A DNA stretch of 64,000 bases from Sphaerotilus montanus (GCF_013410775.1 NZ_JACCFH010000001.1:3906001-3970000); one strand, 5' to 3'. Positions 37,434-47,859 are shown, counted from the stretch's first letter. The notes: generated by a model from the sequence alone, not told the origin. Translations and numbers: made by a program.

Positions 37434-38927
37434 ATGAACAATATTTCATCCGATCGACGTGCAGACGTCACGCCCCATGCTGCTGCATTAATTGAGGGTT
37501 TGAGAGACATAGGGTATTCACTCGAGACTGCTGTTTCTGATATTATTGATAATTCAATTACAGCGGGTGCGCATCGAGTTCATGTACTGACGGAGACTTA
37601 CTCCGGAGAGCCGTATATCGCAATTCTTGATGATGGCATTGGTATGTCCGAGGATGAGCTTGTGGCTGCTATGCGACCTGGGAGCAAGAATCCTTTGTCA
37701 AATCGTGAGGCACCAGATCTTGGGAGATTTGGATTGGGGATGAAAAGTGCGAGTTTTTCACAGTGCCGGCGGTTGACTGTTGTTTCCAGAAAGGCCGGGC
37801 GTACTTGCGCTGCGATTTGGGATCTTGATGAAGTTGCGACACGAAACGAATGGGCTGTACAACTGCCTAGTGATACTGTAGGAATTCCGGCAATTGATCG
37901 CCTGGGGCCTGTCGGGACACTTGTTGTCTGGCAAAAGCTCGATCGACTAGCCGGAGGTTACACCGACAACCCAGCCAAGCGTGCTGAGGTCATAAATCAA
38001 AGAATTTCCGAGTCTGAATGGCATTTGCGCCTAGTATTTCATCGTTTCATGGAGACGGCCAATCCACTCCGCATTCTGCTGAACGGACGAATTTTTCGGC
38101 CATTGGATCCATTCGCACAGAAGAACCCCGCCACTATTGCTGATCCAGAGGAAAAGCTTGTCATTGGAGGGCGTCAAATAGAAATCCAAAGCTTTACGCT
38201 GCCGCATCATAAACAGATAGGTAAGGCAGATTGGGATGATATTGGTGGTCCTGATGGACACCTGAGGTCTCAGGGATTTTATTTGTATAGAGGCAAGCGA
38301 CTGATTTTATATGGGACTTGGTTCGGGCTATGCCGGCAGTCTGAACTCACAAAGCTATCGCGGGTCAGAATTGATATTCCAAATAGCATGGATGCAGATT
38401 GGAAGATTGACGTCAAGAAGTCATCGGCACAGCTGCCGCCCGTCGTTCGAGATCGCTTGAGAAAAGTGATTGAGAGAATTCAGGTTGGATCCAAAAGAAC
38501 CTACAGCAAACGTGGGAGCAAGCTTGTCGATAGCGAGCGGCTCCCGATGTGGATCCGGATTCAGGCCGGAGGAGAGATAAGATATCGACCTAATATTGAG
38601 CATCCTATTTTCGCTGATTTCGTCAATGGCATTCCAGTCGAGTTACGGCGTGGCTTTTTTAACTGCATCGCTCTGATTGGTGCTTCTCTTCCTATCGAGA
38701 CTCTACATGCTGATATGGCCGGTGCGGCAGAGCAGATTGTCCCGGACCGGGTAGATGAAGATACATTGGTTCAGGCTGTGCAGTCGATTCTTTCTGTTCT
38801 TCTGAGTTCCGGTAATGATATCCAGAAAATTATGTCGATGATGAAGGATGTTGATCCGTTTCGGTCAGCCTGGGATGATACTCGGCGAATTATCGAGGCA
38901 ACTATCAAATTGAGAGGGAAAAAATGA
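37434..38927 (+). CDS. MutL/MORC-type GHKL ATPase of defence locus
   Basis: The 497-aa protein from ATG 37434 has a GHKL ATP-binding fold: SDIIDNSITAGA (N box), LDDGIGMSEDEL (G1) and GRFGLGMKSASF (G2), as in MutL, Hsp90 and MORC proteins. Prokaryotic MORC-like ATPases of this kind are described in restriction-like loci with Z1 and methyltransferases. The gene is much more AT-rich than its surroundings. Its stop overlaps the Z1 start (ATGA). Confidence 0.85.
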   Translation: MNNISSDRRADVTPHAAALIEGLRDIGYSLETAVSDIIDNSITAGAHRVHVLTETYSGEPYIAILDDGIGMSEDELVAAMRPGSKNPLSNREAPDLGRFGLGMKSASFSQCRRLTVVSRKAGRTCAAIWDLDEVATRNEWAVQLPSDTVGIPAIDRLGPVGTLVVWQKLDRLAGGYTDNPAKRAEVINQRISESEWHLRLVFHRFMETANPLRILLNGRIFRPLDPFAQKNPATIADPEEKLVIGGRQIEIQSFTLPHHKQIGKADWDDIGGPDGHLRSQGFYLYRGKRLILYGTWFGLCRQSELTKLSRVRIDIPNSMDADWKIDVKKSSAQLPPVVRDRLRKVIERIQVGSKRTYSKRGSKLVDSERLPMWIRIQAGGEIRYRPNIEHPIFADFVNGIPVELRRGFFNCIALIGASLPIETLHADMAGAAEQIVPDRVDEDTLVQAVQSILSVLLSSGNDIQKIMSMMKDVDPFRSAWDDTRRIIEATIKLRGKK

Positions 38928-41659
38928 ATATACTGCTAAGTGCTCTTGAGGGAATGACTTCGGTTCTCATGGCGACGCAAAGCCCCCATACTGCCCAGTC
39001 GATTAGGAATATTATCGCGCAGCTGCGCGAAATGCCGATGTTTGCTGGGAAGATAGATGACAACAAAGCCGAAGAGCTAGCCCGCCTAATCGAAGAAAAA
39101 TATGGCATCAGCATGGGTCTCGGTGCTATTGTAGATGCCGAGGATTTTCGCCCATGGCTACACGATGCCCGCATCAACGGCAAGATCGGTAATTTTTACT
39201 GGGACCGTTATCGGCAGCTTTTGAACCTGAAGGGCCTTCCCAAATCGGTAATCGACGCAACAGACGAGGTGACGGATCGAGTTCTGGACCGTCTCGGCGA
39301 CCCGCGTAACCTGAATCCGTGGAGTCGCCGTGGCATGGTCGTCGGTCATGTCCAGAGCGGCAAGACGGCGAACTACACCGGGGTCATCTGCAAGGCTGCC
39401 GATGCGGGGTATCGTCTAATCGTTGTCATCGCCGGTATTCACAACAACCTGCGGAATCAAACTCAAGCGCGAATCGACGAGGGGTTCATCGGACGTGATA
39501 CCGGGCGATTGGCACATGCGAACAAGACGCAGCGACAGAAGATCATCGGAGTTGGTGCGTTCGATCAGCGAGAATTCCCTGTCTCGCTGACGAACACGTT
39601 GCGCGATTTCAACACGGCGACGGCGACCACGAATACCAGCCAGATCGGGCAGTACAACGTGCCCGTCGTCTTGGTGATCAAGAAAAATCCTAGAACGCTG
39701 AAGAGCCTGTTGGAATGGCTGAAGGAGCATTCGGTCAATCAGGGCACGCAGATGGTTAGCCAGCCGATGCTGCTGATCGATGATGAAGCTGACAACGCTT
39801 CGATCAATACTGCCTATGCCCGTGACGAGGTCACTCGCATCAACGGCCAGATTCGCGAGCTACTCTCGCTGTTCCACCGGAGCTGCTATGTCGGTTATAC
39901 GGCAACACCGTTCGCTAATATCTTCATCGATCCTGATACCGATGACGAAGCACTGAAGCAGGATCTGTTTCCGCGCCACTTCATTATCGGATTGGATGCG
40001 CCGTCGAACTACTTCGGGGCACAGAAAGTCTTCCTCGACGCCCGTAAGCAGCATGTACGTTTGATTGAAGACAACGAGGATATTCTTCCTATTAAACATA
40101 AGATCGACCAGCCGGTCGAGATTTTGCCGGACAGTCTTGTGCAGGCCGTGCGAGCGTTCATAGTTGCGCGCGCCATCCGCAATGTGCGAGGCCAGCAGAC
40201 GGCACATGCGTCAATGCTTGTCAATGCTTCGCGCTTTACCGAGGTACAGGGGCGACTTCGGTCAAGGATCGCCGATGTTGTTGGCCGCATTCGGGATGCT
40301 GTTGTCGTGGATGGTGGCAAAGGGCCCGTTGCCTTGCGAAACCCCGAGATCTCCGCTCTGCACGCGGTCTGGGAGAAGGAATACGCTAATTTGGAAGACG
40401 CTAACTGGCCTCAGGTCCAGACTCGACTGCATGAGGTTTTGATTGCTGTTCGCGTGGTAGAGGTCAATGCGTCAAAACGATCTCAAGCCCTCGACTACGA
40501 CCAAGGTGGTGAGTATGGCGTGACATTCATCGCCGTCGGCGGGTTCTCTCTCTCACGGGGTCTGACGCTGGAAGGGCTGATGGTCAGCTATTTCCTCCGG
40601 AACTCCATGATGTACGACACATTGATGCAAATGGGGCGCTGGTTCGGCTATCGACCTGGCTACGAGGATCTGTGTCGCGTTTGGATCCCTGCGGACGGCG
40701 TAGGTTGGTATACCCATATTCATGAGGCAATGGATGATCTCCAGGCACAGCTCAAGAGAATGGAACTGGCGAAGGCTACGCCAGAGCAGTTTGGTCTTGC
40801 TGTGCGTAGCCATCCGGAATCGCTGATCGTGACTGCCAGGAACAAGATGGGAACTGGTAGGGAATTTCCCGTCAAGGTTGGGCTTGCAGGCAAGCTTGTC
40901 GAGACAACGCGGATACATACGGATCGGGATCAACTGGATCGCAACCGGAAAGCTGGACAGGCATTGGCCGCAGCGATCAAGGCGAGTGGAATCGTCGCAG
41001 ATCATCCGACAAGAGGCACCCTTTACAGGTCGGTCCCCGTCGATATGCTGCGCAATTTTCTGAGCGTGTTCCGTGCCGATGCTACCGATCCTTTGACTGA
41101 TCCACGCCTCGTGAGCGACTACATTGATGCTCGCGCTGATGACGAGTTGAAAGAATGGGATGTCCTTTTTGCCAGTGCACAGAAAGCGGACGCCACTGGG
41201 GATGCGCTCGGCGATGTCAAGATGAATGTATTCGGGCGATCGGTTGGCGTAGATGACCTACGTCGAGGCATTTTGGCGATAAGCGGAGCCAGCAGACGGG
41301 TAGGCTCTCCCGGTGACGAGCGCATGGGCCTAACAGCAGACCAGATCGATGCTGCGACCAAAGCATTCCGTGAAGAGCGCCTTCGCGAAGAAAAACCAGT
41401 TCCAGAGACCTTGCCTCCACGAATCTTCTGCGAGATACCTGGTCGCCGCCCGCTAATTATTCTTCGTTTTGTTGCCCCTACCGTTGCCGATCCCGGATTG
41501 AGCGGGAAGCTGCCTGGGGTCGTTCTTGCGTGGAGCATCTGCTTCCCACCTTCGAATGTTCACGGCGGCACTGTCGAGTACATCGTCAACACGATTCGCA
41601 TGCGCGAAATGTTTGGCGAAGTAGAAATCGAGGAGGAGGCTCTCGGTGATATTGAATGA
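38924..41659 (+). CDS. Z1-domain superfamily II ATPase
   Basis: A 911-aa protein with Walker A GHVQSGKTANYTGVI (about residue 143-157), Walker B LLIDDEADNAS, TATPFANIFID and a large central Z1 domain with SRGLTLEGL and MQMGRWFGYRPGY. Z1 proteins are helicase-like components of predicted MutL/MORC restriction systems. Coupled upstream by ATGA; the next gene begins inside its 3' end. Confidence 0.88.
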   Translation: MNILLSALEGMTSVLMATQSPHTAQSIRNIIAQLREMPMFAGKIDDNKAEELARLIEEKYGISMGLGAIVDAEDFRPWLHDARINGKIGNFYWDRYRQLLNLKGLPKSVIDATDEVTDRVLDRLGDPRNLNPWSRRGMVVGHVQSGKTANYTGVICKAADAGYRLIVVIAGIHNNLRNQTQARIDEGFIGRDTGRLAHANKTQRQKIIGVGAFDQREFPVSLTNTLRDFNTATATTNTSQIGQYNVPVVLVIKKNPRTLKSLLEWLKEHSVNQGTQMVSQPMLLIDDEADNASINTAYARDEVTRINGQIRELLSLFHRSCYVGYTATPFANIFIDPDTDDEALKQDLFPRHFIIGLDAPSNYFGAQKVFLDARKQHVRLIEDNEDILPIKHKIDQPVEILPDSLVQAVRAFIVARAIRNVRGQQTAHASMLVNASRFTEVQGRLRSRIADVVGRIRDAVVVDGGKGPVALRNPEISALHAVWEKEYANLEDANWPQVQTRLHEVLIAVRVVEVNASKRSQALDYDQGGEYGVTFIAVGGFSLSRGLTLEGLMVSYFLRNSMMYDTLMQMGRWFGYRPGYEDLCRVWIPADGVGWYTHIHEAMDDLQAQLKRMELAKATPEQFGLAVRSHPESLIVTARNKMGTGREFPVKVGLAGKLVETTRIHTDRDQLDRNRKAGQALAAAIKASGIVADHPTRGTLYRSVPVDMLRNFLSVFRADATDPLTDPRLVSDYIDARADDELKEWDVLFASAQKADATGDALGDVKMNVFGRSVGVDDLRRGILAISGASRRVGSPGDERMGLTADQIDAATKAFREERLREEKPVPETLPPRIFCEIPGRRPLIILRFVAPTVADPGLSGKLPGVVLAWSICFPPSNVHGGTVEYIVNTIRMREMFGEVEIEEEALGDIE

Positions 41660-42629
41660 CACGCCATGGTCCGGACTAGAGGCCGGCAAAACCGATACCC
41701 GACGCGTCGATGCGTTGGCAAGTTGGAACTGGTTCTGGGCGGTCATGCCCCACACCGACGTCGCACTGGTGTTGCAACTGACCGACCTGCCGAAGCCGAT
41801 GCCAGATCTGCCGAAGCTCAGAAACCTTGAAGTCCGCTTCCAGACACTGTCTGGTGGCCCGATTCTTTACATCCGGCTCAAGGACAGCTCACAACTAGAG
41901 CTGTTTGAAACCCTGTGCCGTGACGTGATAGCAGCCGGTGAACTCGGGGAAACCGAGGCCGAGGCACTGGAACGAGCTATCGGTCGCACCTTTCGATGGC
42001 ATTACCTACTGAGAGGTGGGAAGCTTGAAGTCCTGCCGGAGGAGGTGCAGAAGGGCCTGATTGGCGAAATTGAGGTTCTGAAACTGCTGATAGCGGATAT
42101 CGGGTCGAAACCTGCCTTGATGGCATGGACAGGCCCATCGGGTGCCCCGAAGGATTTCGAACTCAAGGCTGACTGCATCGAGGTAAAGGCACGGCGCGGG
42201 GCCTCGCAACCCTTCGTGAAGATCTCGGGCGAGCACCAATTGACGGATGTGCCGGATCGCAACCTATGGTTGGGCGTTCTCGCCGTCGATAAGGTTAACC
42301 CTCCCCACGGGCGGACATTGAAGGAGTATGTCGATGAGGTAACTGAGTTTTTCGAGCGGACTGAGCCGTCGGCCATAATGGACTGGGATCGGCATCTTTG
42401 CGATGCAGGTTACGATCCGATGCACGATTACTCAGCATGGCGTTGGATCGTTTCGGCCCCTGATCTCTACATCGTTGCCGAAGGATTTCCGCGTATCGCT
42501 GCCCCTATTCCGCTAGGTGTATCTGGATTGACCTACTCCCTCGCGTTGTCCGCATGTATTCCATTCCTGAGGGAATGGAAAGAATTTCGGTTTAGGCTCA
42601 TCAAGGAGCATCAGCATGAATCCACTTGA
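41646..42629 (+). CDS. PD-(D/E)XK motif protein (DUF4420)
   Basis: The 327-aa product starts at GTG 41646, overlapping the Z1 gene by 14 bp. The nuclease-like site lies near residues 170-185: APKDFELKADCIEVKARRG, giving a D/E...ExK pattern. It is the probable nuclease of the block, an inference from the motif. The next gene begins before its stop. Confidence 0.8.
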   Translation: MILNDTPWSGLEAGKTDTRRVDALASWNWFWAVMPHTDVALVLQLTDLPKPMPDLPKLRNLEVRFQTLSGGPILYIRLKDSSQLELFETLCRDVIAAGELGETEAEALERAIGRTFRWHYLLRGGKLEVLPEEVQKGLIGEIEVLKLLIADIGSKPALMAWTGPSGAPKDFELKADCIEVKARRGASQPFVKISGEHQLTDVPDRNLWLGVLAVDKVNPPHGRTLKEYVDEVTEFFERTEPSAIMDWDRHLCDAGYDPMHDYSAWRWIVSAPDLYIVAEGFPRIAAPIPLGVSGLTYSLALSACIPFLREWKEFRFRLIKEHQHEST

Positions 42630-44688
42630 AGACTACCACCAGAATCTGATGGCCGACATTCGCCGCCAGGCGGATGCAAGCGGCATCCTGATGGTCGAAG
42701 CATTCTTCGACCGTATGACCGAGAGGTTGACTGAATCTGGCGAACTGGAGGCCGCCGATAGGGCTTATTACCAAATTGGTAAGGGGAAAGAAAAACTCAG
42801 AATTGACGGATATGCGGGCGATCCGCGTGAGAGTGGAGGGGTACTTGGCCTGATCGTCTGCGACTTCGTCGACAGCGACGAGGTCCAGACCTTCGCTAAA
42901 AGCGACATCCCACCCGTCCTCAATCCACTGATCCGATTTTTGAAGCAGGCGCGGACCAAGGAGTTCCGAGATGCCCTGAATGAGGAAAATCCCGGATTCC
43001 AGGTTTCCGACTTGATCATCACCACTTGGTCGCAGGTTACCAAGGTGAAGCTAATCTTGGTCTCAAATCGTCAGTACATCGGTCGAGATGACACAGTGAA
43101 ACTGGCGGAGATGGCTGATGTTCCGATTACTTGGTCTGTCTGGGACTTGGCTCGGTTCGAGCGTTTTGACAAATCTGGTCAGGCGCGTGAGGACATGGTT
43201 ATTGACTTTGCGACTGACTTTGGTGCTCCAGTTCCTGCGCTCAAGGCTTCGCAGGTAGGAGCCGCGCTTGAGAGCTATCTGCTGATCGTTCCGGGCGAGC
43301 AACTGGCTGCAATCTACGATCGATGGGGTGCTCGCCTGTTGGAGGCAAATGTCCGAACCTTCTTGCAAGCACGGGCCAAGACAAATAAGGGCATTCAAAA
43401 AACCATCATGGAGGAGCCAGAGTTATTTTTTCCATACAATAATGGACTCTCTGCAACTGCCGAGGGGGTTACTTGTGTACGAGCGGACGATGGTCTCGCA
43501 ATTGCGTCAATCAACAACCTACAGATCGTGAATGGCGCACAGACTACGGGATCTATCCACGCTGGTCTGAAATCTGCCAAGGATCAGTTAGCGCAAGTTT
43601 TCGTGCAGATGAAGCTGACAGTCGTGCCTGCAGACCGGTCCGAAGGCATCGTGCCGAAAATTTCTGAGTATGCTAACACCCAGAATAAGGTAAATGCAGC
43701 AGACTTTTTCTCAAACCATCCATTTCATATCCGTGTTCAGCAACTTTCTCGCCGCGTGATTTTTACTGCACGCGAAGGTGAGCGTCATGATAGGAAATGG
43801 TTCTATGAAAGAACTTGTGGGCAGTTTCTAAATGCTCGTGGTAGCTTGAAAGGAGCAGATCAGAAGAGCTTTGACCTGGAATTTCCGACTTCGCAGATTT
43901 TCACAAAGACAGACCTTGCGAAGTTTGAAAACTCTGCGGCCGGGCAGCCTCATATCGTTTCGCGAGGCGCGCAGAAAAACTTTTCAGAATATGCGAAGGA
44001 GATTGGTGATAGTTGGTCAAAAAGCGCAGCGAAGTATGATGAGCTTTGGTACCGTCGCTTGATTGCCAAGGCCATTATTTTCCGCAAACTTGAAGAGGAA
44101 GTTCCAAAGCAGAATTGGTATAGTGGCGGTTACCGTGCCAATGTGGTCACCTACGCGATGGCGAAAATATTCCACGATGCCAATGACGAAAAGAACGTCT
44201 TAGATATCGACTCCGTTTGGAAAATTCAAAATGTTTCAGCCGCTTTGCAGCGTGCTCTACTTTTGGCTGCTGAAACTGCTCACGATATCATTACACATCC
44301 ACCCACTGGTATACGTAACATGTCGGAATGGGCCAAGCAGCAAGCCTGCTGGAGTGGCTTAAAGGGTCGCGAGGTGAGGTATGCAACTGATTTCGATAAA
44401 TGCAAAATTTCTGTCGAGGCAATGCAAACGGCGGTGCGCGACGCGCGAGCAAAGCAAGCGATGACCAAGGGTATTGATGCCCAGACAGAAGTTCTGAGTC
44501 TTGGTGCTAATTTTTGGAAAAAGGTATTGGAGTGGGGTCAGGCAGGGAGAAAACTTACCCCAAGAGAGGTGGTCGTTTTGAATACATGCATTTCGATGCC
44601 TAAGCGGATTCCAACAGAGTCCCAAGCGGCGCTTGCGCTGGTCATACTTGGTCGTATGGGGGACGACACGCCTCACTTTTCGGCCTGA
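42616..44688 (+). CDS. AIPR-family abortive-infection phage-resistance protein
   Basis: A 690-aa protein starting MNPLEDYHQNLMADIRRQ, with AAGGAG 8 bases upstream. The AIPR domain covers the middle (FPYNNGLSATAEGVTC, NNLQIVNGAQTTGSIH, NTQNKVNAADFFSNHPFH). AIPR proteins are linked to abortive infection and occur with MutL-like and Z1 proteins. Last gene of the overlapping run, with lower GC than the flanks. Confidence 0.9.
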   Translation: MNPLEDYHQNLMADIRRQADASGILMVEAFFDRMTERLTESGELEAADRAYYQIGKGKEKLRIDGYAGDPRESGGVLGLIVCDFVDSDEVQTFAKSDIPPVLNPLIRFLKQARTKEFRDALNEENPGFQVSDLIITTWSQVTKVKLILVSNRQYIGRDDTVKLAEMADVPITWSVWDLARFERFDKSGQAREDMVIDFATDFGAPVPALKASQVGAALESYLLIVPGEQLAAIYDRWGARLLEANVRTFLQARAKTNKGIQKTIMEEPELFFPYNNGLSATAEGVTCVRADDGLAIASINNLQIVNGAQTTGSIHAGLKSAKDQLAQVFVQMKLTVVPADRSEGIVPKISEYANTQNKVNAADFFSNHPFHIRVQQLSRRVIFTAREGERHDRKWFYERTCGQFLNARGSLKGADQKSFDLEFPTSQIFTKTDLAKFENSAAGQPHIVSRGAQKNFSEYAKEIGDSWSKSAAKYDELWYRRLIAKAIIFRKLEEEVPKQNWYSGGYRANVVTYAMAKIFHDANDEKNVLDIDSVWKIQNVSAALQRALLLAAETAHDIITHPPTGIRNMSEWAKQQACWSGLKGREVRYATDFDKCKISVEAMQTAVRDARAKQAMTKGIDAQTEVLSLGANFWKKVLEWGQAGRKLTPREVVVLNTCISMPKRIPTESQAALALVILGRMGDDTPHFSA

Positions 44689-44902
44689 GCGTAAGAGTTG
44701 CGGGTGTATCGAGGCTGAAATGCAACCTTCTTGTCAACCCGTACTTTTTGCTCGGCTTGTTCTAGTTCTGTATTGACCTTGCGACGGGTCTGGAAGCCGA
44801 AGTCTGAAATGCACGACCGCATGGATGCGTTGGCTATCGTCGTGCAGCTGAAACGGTGAATTGGGCGCTTGGACCAAGAGTAGTAGCGCCCAATCAATCT
44901 CA
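44689..44902. other. Junction between AIPR gene and permease gene
   Basis: 214 bp of mixed composition with no confident gene. A leftward frame here could encode a Lys/Arg-rich tail (RRKVNTELEQAEQKVRVDKK) without recognised family. It may be the edge scar of the defence block. Confidence 0.35.
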
Positions 44903-46381
44903 TTAGTGCCCTCCGCTGAACGCCTTCGACGCCTCCACCGACTCCGCCGTCGAATCCCCCCGCGCCCCGTTGAAGTACAGGTTCAGCACCACCGCCGCGA
45001 TCGAGGTCAGCAGGATGCCGGACTCCAGCAGCGGGTGCAGGCCGTGCGCCATCTGCTGCGTCCAGCGCGGTGCGACCAGCGGCACCAGGCCGAAGCCGAT
45101 CGAGATCGCCACGATGTAGAGGTTGTGCTGGTTGCGCTTGAAATCGACGTTCGAGAGGATGCGGATGCCGGTGGCCGCGACCATGCCGAACATCACCAGT
45201 CCCGCCCCGCCGAGCACGAAGGTCGGCACCGATTCGACCAGCGCCGCCATCTTCGGCAGCAGCCCCAGCACCAGCATGATCACGCCCGCGGCCACGCACA
45301 CCCAGCGGCTCTTCACGCCCGTCACGCCCACCAGCCCGACGTTCTGCGAGAAGCTGGTGTAGGGGAAGGTGTTGAAGATGCCGCCGATCAGCGTGCCCAG
45401 ACCGTCGGTGCGCAGGCCGGCGGAGAGCTGGCTCTGGTTGATGCGCTTGCCGGTGATGTCCCCGAGCGCCAGGAACATGCCGGTGGACTCGATCATCACC
45501 ACGATCATGACCAGGGTCATGGTGGCGATGGACAGCAGGTCGAAGGTCGGCATGCCGAAGGAAAACGGCAGCACCACATCGAACCAGTTCGCCTTGGCGA
45601 CCTTCTCGAAGCCCATCTTGCCCATCGCGACCGCGACGACACACCCCGCGACGATGCCGAGCAGCACCGAGATGTTGGCGATGAAGCCCTTGGCGTACTT
45701 GGCCAGCCCCAGGATCACCGCCAGCACGAAGGCGGCAATGGCGAGGTTGTCGAGCGCACCGTATTTCAGGTTGTCGGTCATCGGGACAGGCCCGAGCTTG
45801 ATCGGGGCGGACGCGGCCTCAGCGGTGGCCTTGGCCGCATCGACCATCGCGACCAGCTTCGGCACGTCGACGCTTTGTGCCAGGTTCGGCGGCCCGCCCA
45901 GCGCCCAGCCCACACCGACGCGCATCAGGCTGATGCCGATGATGGCGATGATGGTGCCGGTGACGACCGGCGGGAAATAGCGCAGCAGCCGGCTCATCAG
46001 CGGCGCGATCAGCATCGAGATCACGCCCGCGCCGATGATGGCGCCGAAGATCGCCCGCGCGCCGTCCACGCCGCCGTTCGCGTTGGCCATCGCCACCATC
46101 GGCCCGACGGCGGCGAAGGTCACCCCCATCATCACCGGCAGCTTGATGCCGAACAGCCGCCCGAAGCCGAGCGACTGGATCAGCGTCACCAGCCCGCAGC
46201 AGAACAGGTCGGCCGAGATCAGCAGCGCGACCTGCTCCGGCGTGAGCTTGAGCGCACGCCCGACGATCAGCGGCACGGCGACCGCGCCCGCGTACATCAC
46301 CAGCACGTGTTGCAGGCCCAGCGCGGCGAGCCGGCCGGTGGGCAGTTGTTCGTCCACGGGATGGACGGTGGTTGTCGACAT
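44903..46381 (-). CDS. NCS2 uric acid/xanthine permease
   Basis: The 492-aa integral membrane protein starts at ATG 46381 (GAGGAGA upstream). About 12-14 hydrophobic segments and the NCS2 signature QNVGLVGVTGVKSR in TM8-10 are visible. Family members import urate, xanthine or uracil with protons. Location next to puuD and the urate genes favours urate or xanthine as substrate. Confidence 0.88.
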   Translation of the reverse strand: MSTTTVHPVDEQLPTGRLAALGLQHVLVMYAGAVAVPLIVGRALKLTPEQVALLISADLFCCGLVTLIQSLGFGRLFGIKLPVMMGVTFAAVGPMVAMANANGGVDGARAIFGAIIGAGVISMLIAPLMSRLLRYFPPVVTGTIIAIIGISLMRVGVGWALGGPPNLAQSVDVPKLVAMVDAAKATAEAASAPIKLGPVPMTDNLKYGALDNLAIAAFVLAVILGLAKYAKGFIANISVLLGIVAGCVVAVAMGKMGFEKVAKANWFDVVLPFSFGMPTFDLLSIATMTLVMIVVMIESTGMFLALGDITGKRINQSQLSAGLRTDGLGTLIGGIFNTFPYTSFSQNVGLVGVTGVKSRWVCVAAGVIMLVLGLLPKMAALVESVPTFVLGGAGLVMFGMVAATGIRILSNVDFKRNQHNLYIVAISIGFGLVPLVAPRWTQQMAHGLHPLLESGILLTSIAAVVLNLYFNGARGDSTAESVEASKAFSGGH

Positions 46382-46466
46382 GCTTGTCTCCTCGTGTTGT
46401 TCGGGCAATGCAGCGGCGTCGACCGGTTGCCCGAAGCGCCGGTCGGTCAGAAAAAGGGCAGGGGAG

Positions 46467-47669
46467 TCAGGGCGCGGTGGGGGCGCCCGCTTCGAACCAG
46501 CGCTTGAGCACCGCGCGCTCGGCGTCGGTGATCTGCGTGGCGTTGTTCATCGGCATGACCTTGAGCACGACGGCCTGCTGGTACATCGCCTGGGCGTGCT
46601 GCTGGATCAGCGCGGGGGTGTGCAGCGCGACGTTCTTGCTCTGCACCTGCGCGTTGTGGCACATCGTGCAGCGCTGGTCGACCACCGCCTTGACCTCGGC
46701 GAAGGTGACCGCGGCGACCGGCTGCGCACTGACCGCGGACGGCTTCGGCGCCAGCCACACGGCCAGCACGACCAGGATCAGCGTGCCGGCGATGGCGTGG
46801 GCCCACGACACCGGCTTGCCTTGCGCGAGCTGCTTGTGGCGGGCGACGAAGCTGTGGCGGATCAGCGCGCCGGCCAGCATGAACAGCACCAGCACCAGCC
46901 AGTTGTGCGGCGCCTGGTACAGCCAGCCGTAGTGGTTGGACAGCATCGCGATCAGCACCGGCAGCGTGAAGTAGGTGTTGTGCACGCTGCGCTGCTTGGC
47001 GCGCTGGCCGTGGATGGCCTCGGGCTTCTCGCCGGCCCGCAGTTGCGCGACGACGGTGCGCTGGCCGGGGATGATCCAGAAGAACACGTTGGCGCTCATG
47101 GAGGTGGCCATCATCGCGCCGACCAGCAGGAAGGCGGCGCGCCCCGCGAAGAGCTGGCACGCCAGCCACGACGCGAACACCACGAACACGAACACGCCCG
47201 CACCGACGATCAGGTCGCCGTTCTTCTTCTGTCCGAAGGCGCGGCAGATCACGTCGTAGACGACCCAGAACGCGGCCAGGAACCCGAGCGCGGCCCCGAT
47301 GGCGGCCGGGGGCGACCAGTCGAACACGCTCTTGTCGATCAGGAAGGTGCCGGCGTTGAACAGGTAGAGCGCCGTGAACAGCCCGAAGCCGGTGAGCCAG
47401 GTGGAGTAGCTCTCCCAGTAGAACCAGTGCAGGTGCTCGGGCAGCTTCTTCGGCGAGACGAGGTATTTCTGCGGGTGGTAGAACCCGCCGCCGTGCACGG
47501 CCCAGAGTTCACCGCCGACGCCCTTGTCGCGCAGGGCGGGGTCTTCGGGCGGGGTCAGGCTGTTGTCGAGAAAGACGAAGTAGAACGACGAGCCGATCCA
47601 GGCGATCGCCGTGATGACGTGGACCCAGCGCAGCAGCAGGTTGGCCCAGTCGAGCAGGTAGGCTTCCAT
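46467..47669 (-). CDS. puuD: Urate hydroxylase PuuD with C-terminal cytochrome c
   Basis: A 400-aa membrane protein from ATG 47669 (MEAYLLDWANLLLRWVHV). About eight TM helices with conserved His (WVHV, VHGG, NTYFT region) are followed by a c-type heme domain with CTMCH at about residue 332. It oxidises urate to 5-hydroxyisourate and passes electrons to the respiratory chain rather than to oxygen. Neighbour UraH performs the next step. Confidence 0.92.
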   Translation of the reverse strand: MEAYLLDWANLLLRWVHVITAIAWIGSSFYFVFLDNSLTPPEDPALRDKGVGGELWAVHGGGFYHPQKYLVSPKKLPEHLHWFYWESYSTWLTGFGLFTALYLFNAGTFLIDKSVFDWSPPAAIGAALGFLAAFWVVYDVICRAFGQKKNGDLIVGAGVFVFVVFASWLACQLFAGRAAFLLVGAMMATSMSANVFFWIIPGQRTVVAQLRAGEKPEAIHGQRAKQRSVHNTYFTLPVLIAMLSNHYGWLYQAPHNWLVLVLFMLAGALIRHSFVARHKQLAQGKPVSWAHAIAGTLILVVLAVWLAPKPSAVSAQPVAAVTFAEVKAVVDQRCTMCHNAQVQSKNVALHTPALIQQHAQAMYQQAVVLKVMPMNNATQITDAERAVLKRWFEAGAPTAP

Positions 47670-47796
47670 CACATCTCCATGAGGTCGGACGGCCCGGCGC
47701 CAAGGCACCGGACCATCCCCTCACCACAGCGGGCTCTGTGAGGAGAAAACGTCGCAACCGCGCATGAAAGCGGGGCTCCGCGGCGACGTGGGCAAA

Positions 47797-47806
47797 CTGT
47801 ATACAG
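47797..47806. promoter_or_regulatory. TGTATACA operator upstream of puuD
   Basis: A perfect 10-bp palindrome CTGTATACAG, 128 bp before puuD. The core TGTATACA recurs in the uraH/puuE divergent region at 49341-49356, so both promoters probably answer one regulator, likely GntR-type. The regulator gene is not in the window. Confidence 0.6.
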
Positions 47807-47859
47807 CTCTGTGCACCAATTGGATGCGGAGTTACCCGACACCCGACCGGCTGCACCGA

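Larger units (their letters stand above)
34668..44688. other. Predicted defence locus: Vsr-Dcm-MutL/MORC-Z1-DUF4420-AIPR
   Basis: Six genes in defence-type families, four of them overlapping on one strand. The core (MutL-like ATPase, Z1, PD-(D/E)XK, AIPR) resembles the mza-type system known from defence-system surveys; the name is from memory and needs checking. Dcm and Vsr probably add self-modification. Base composition differs from both flanks, indicating transfer. Confidence 0.75.
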
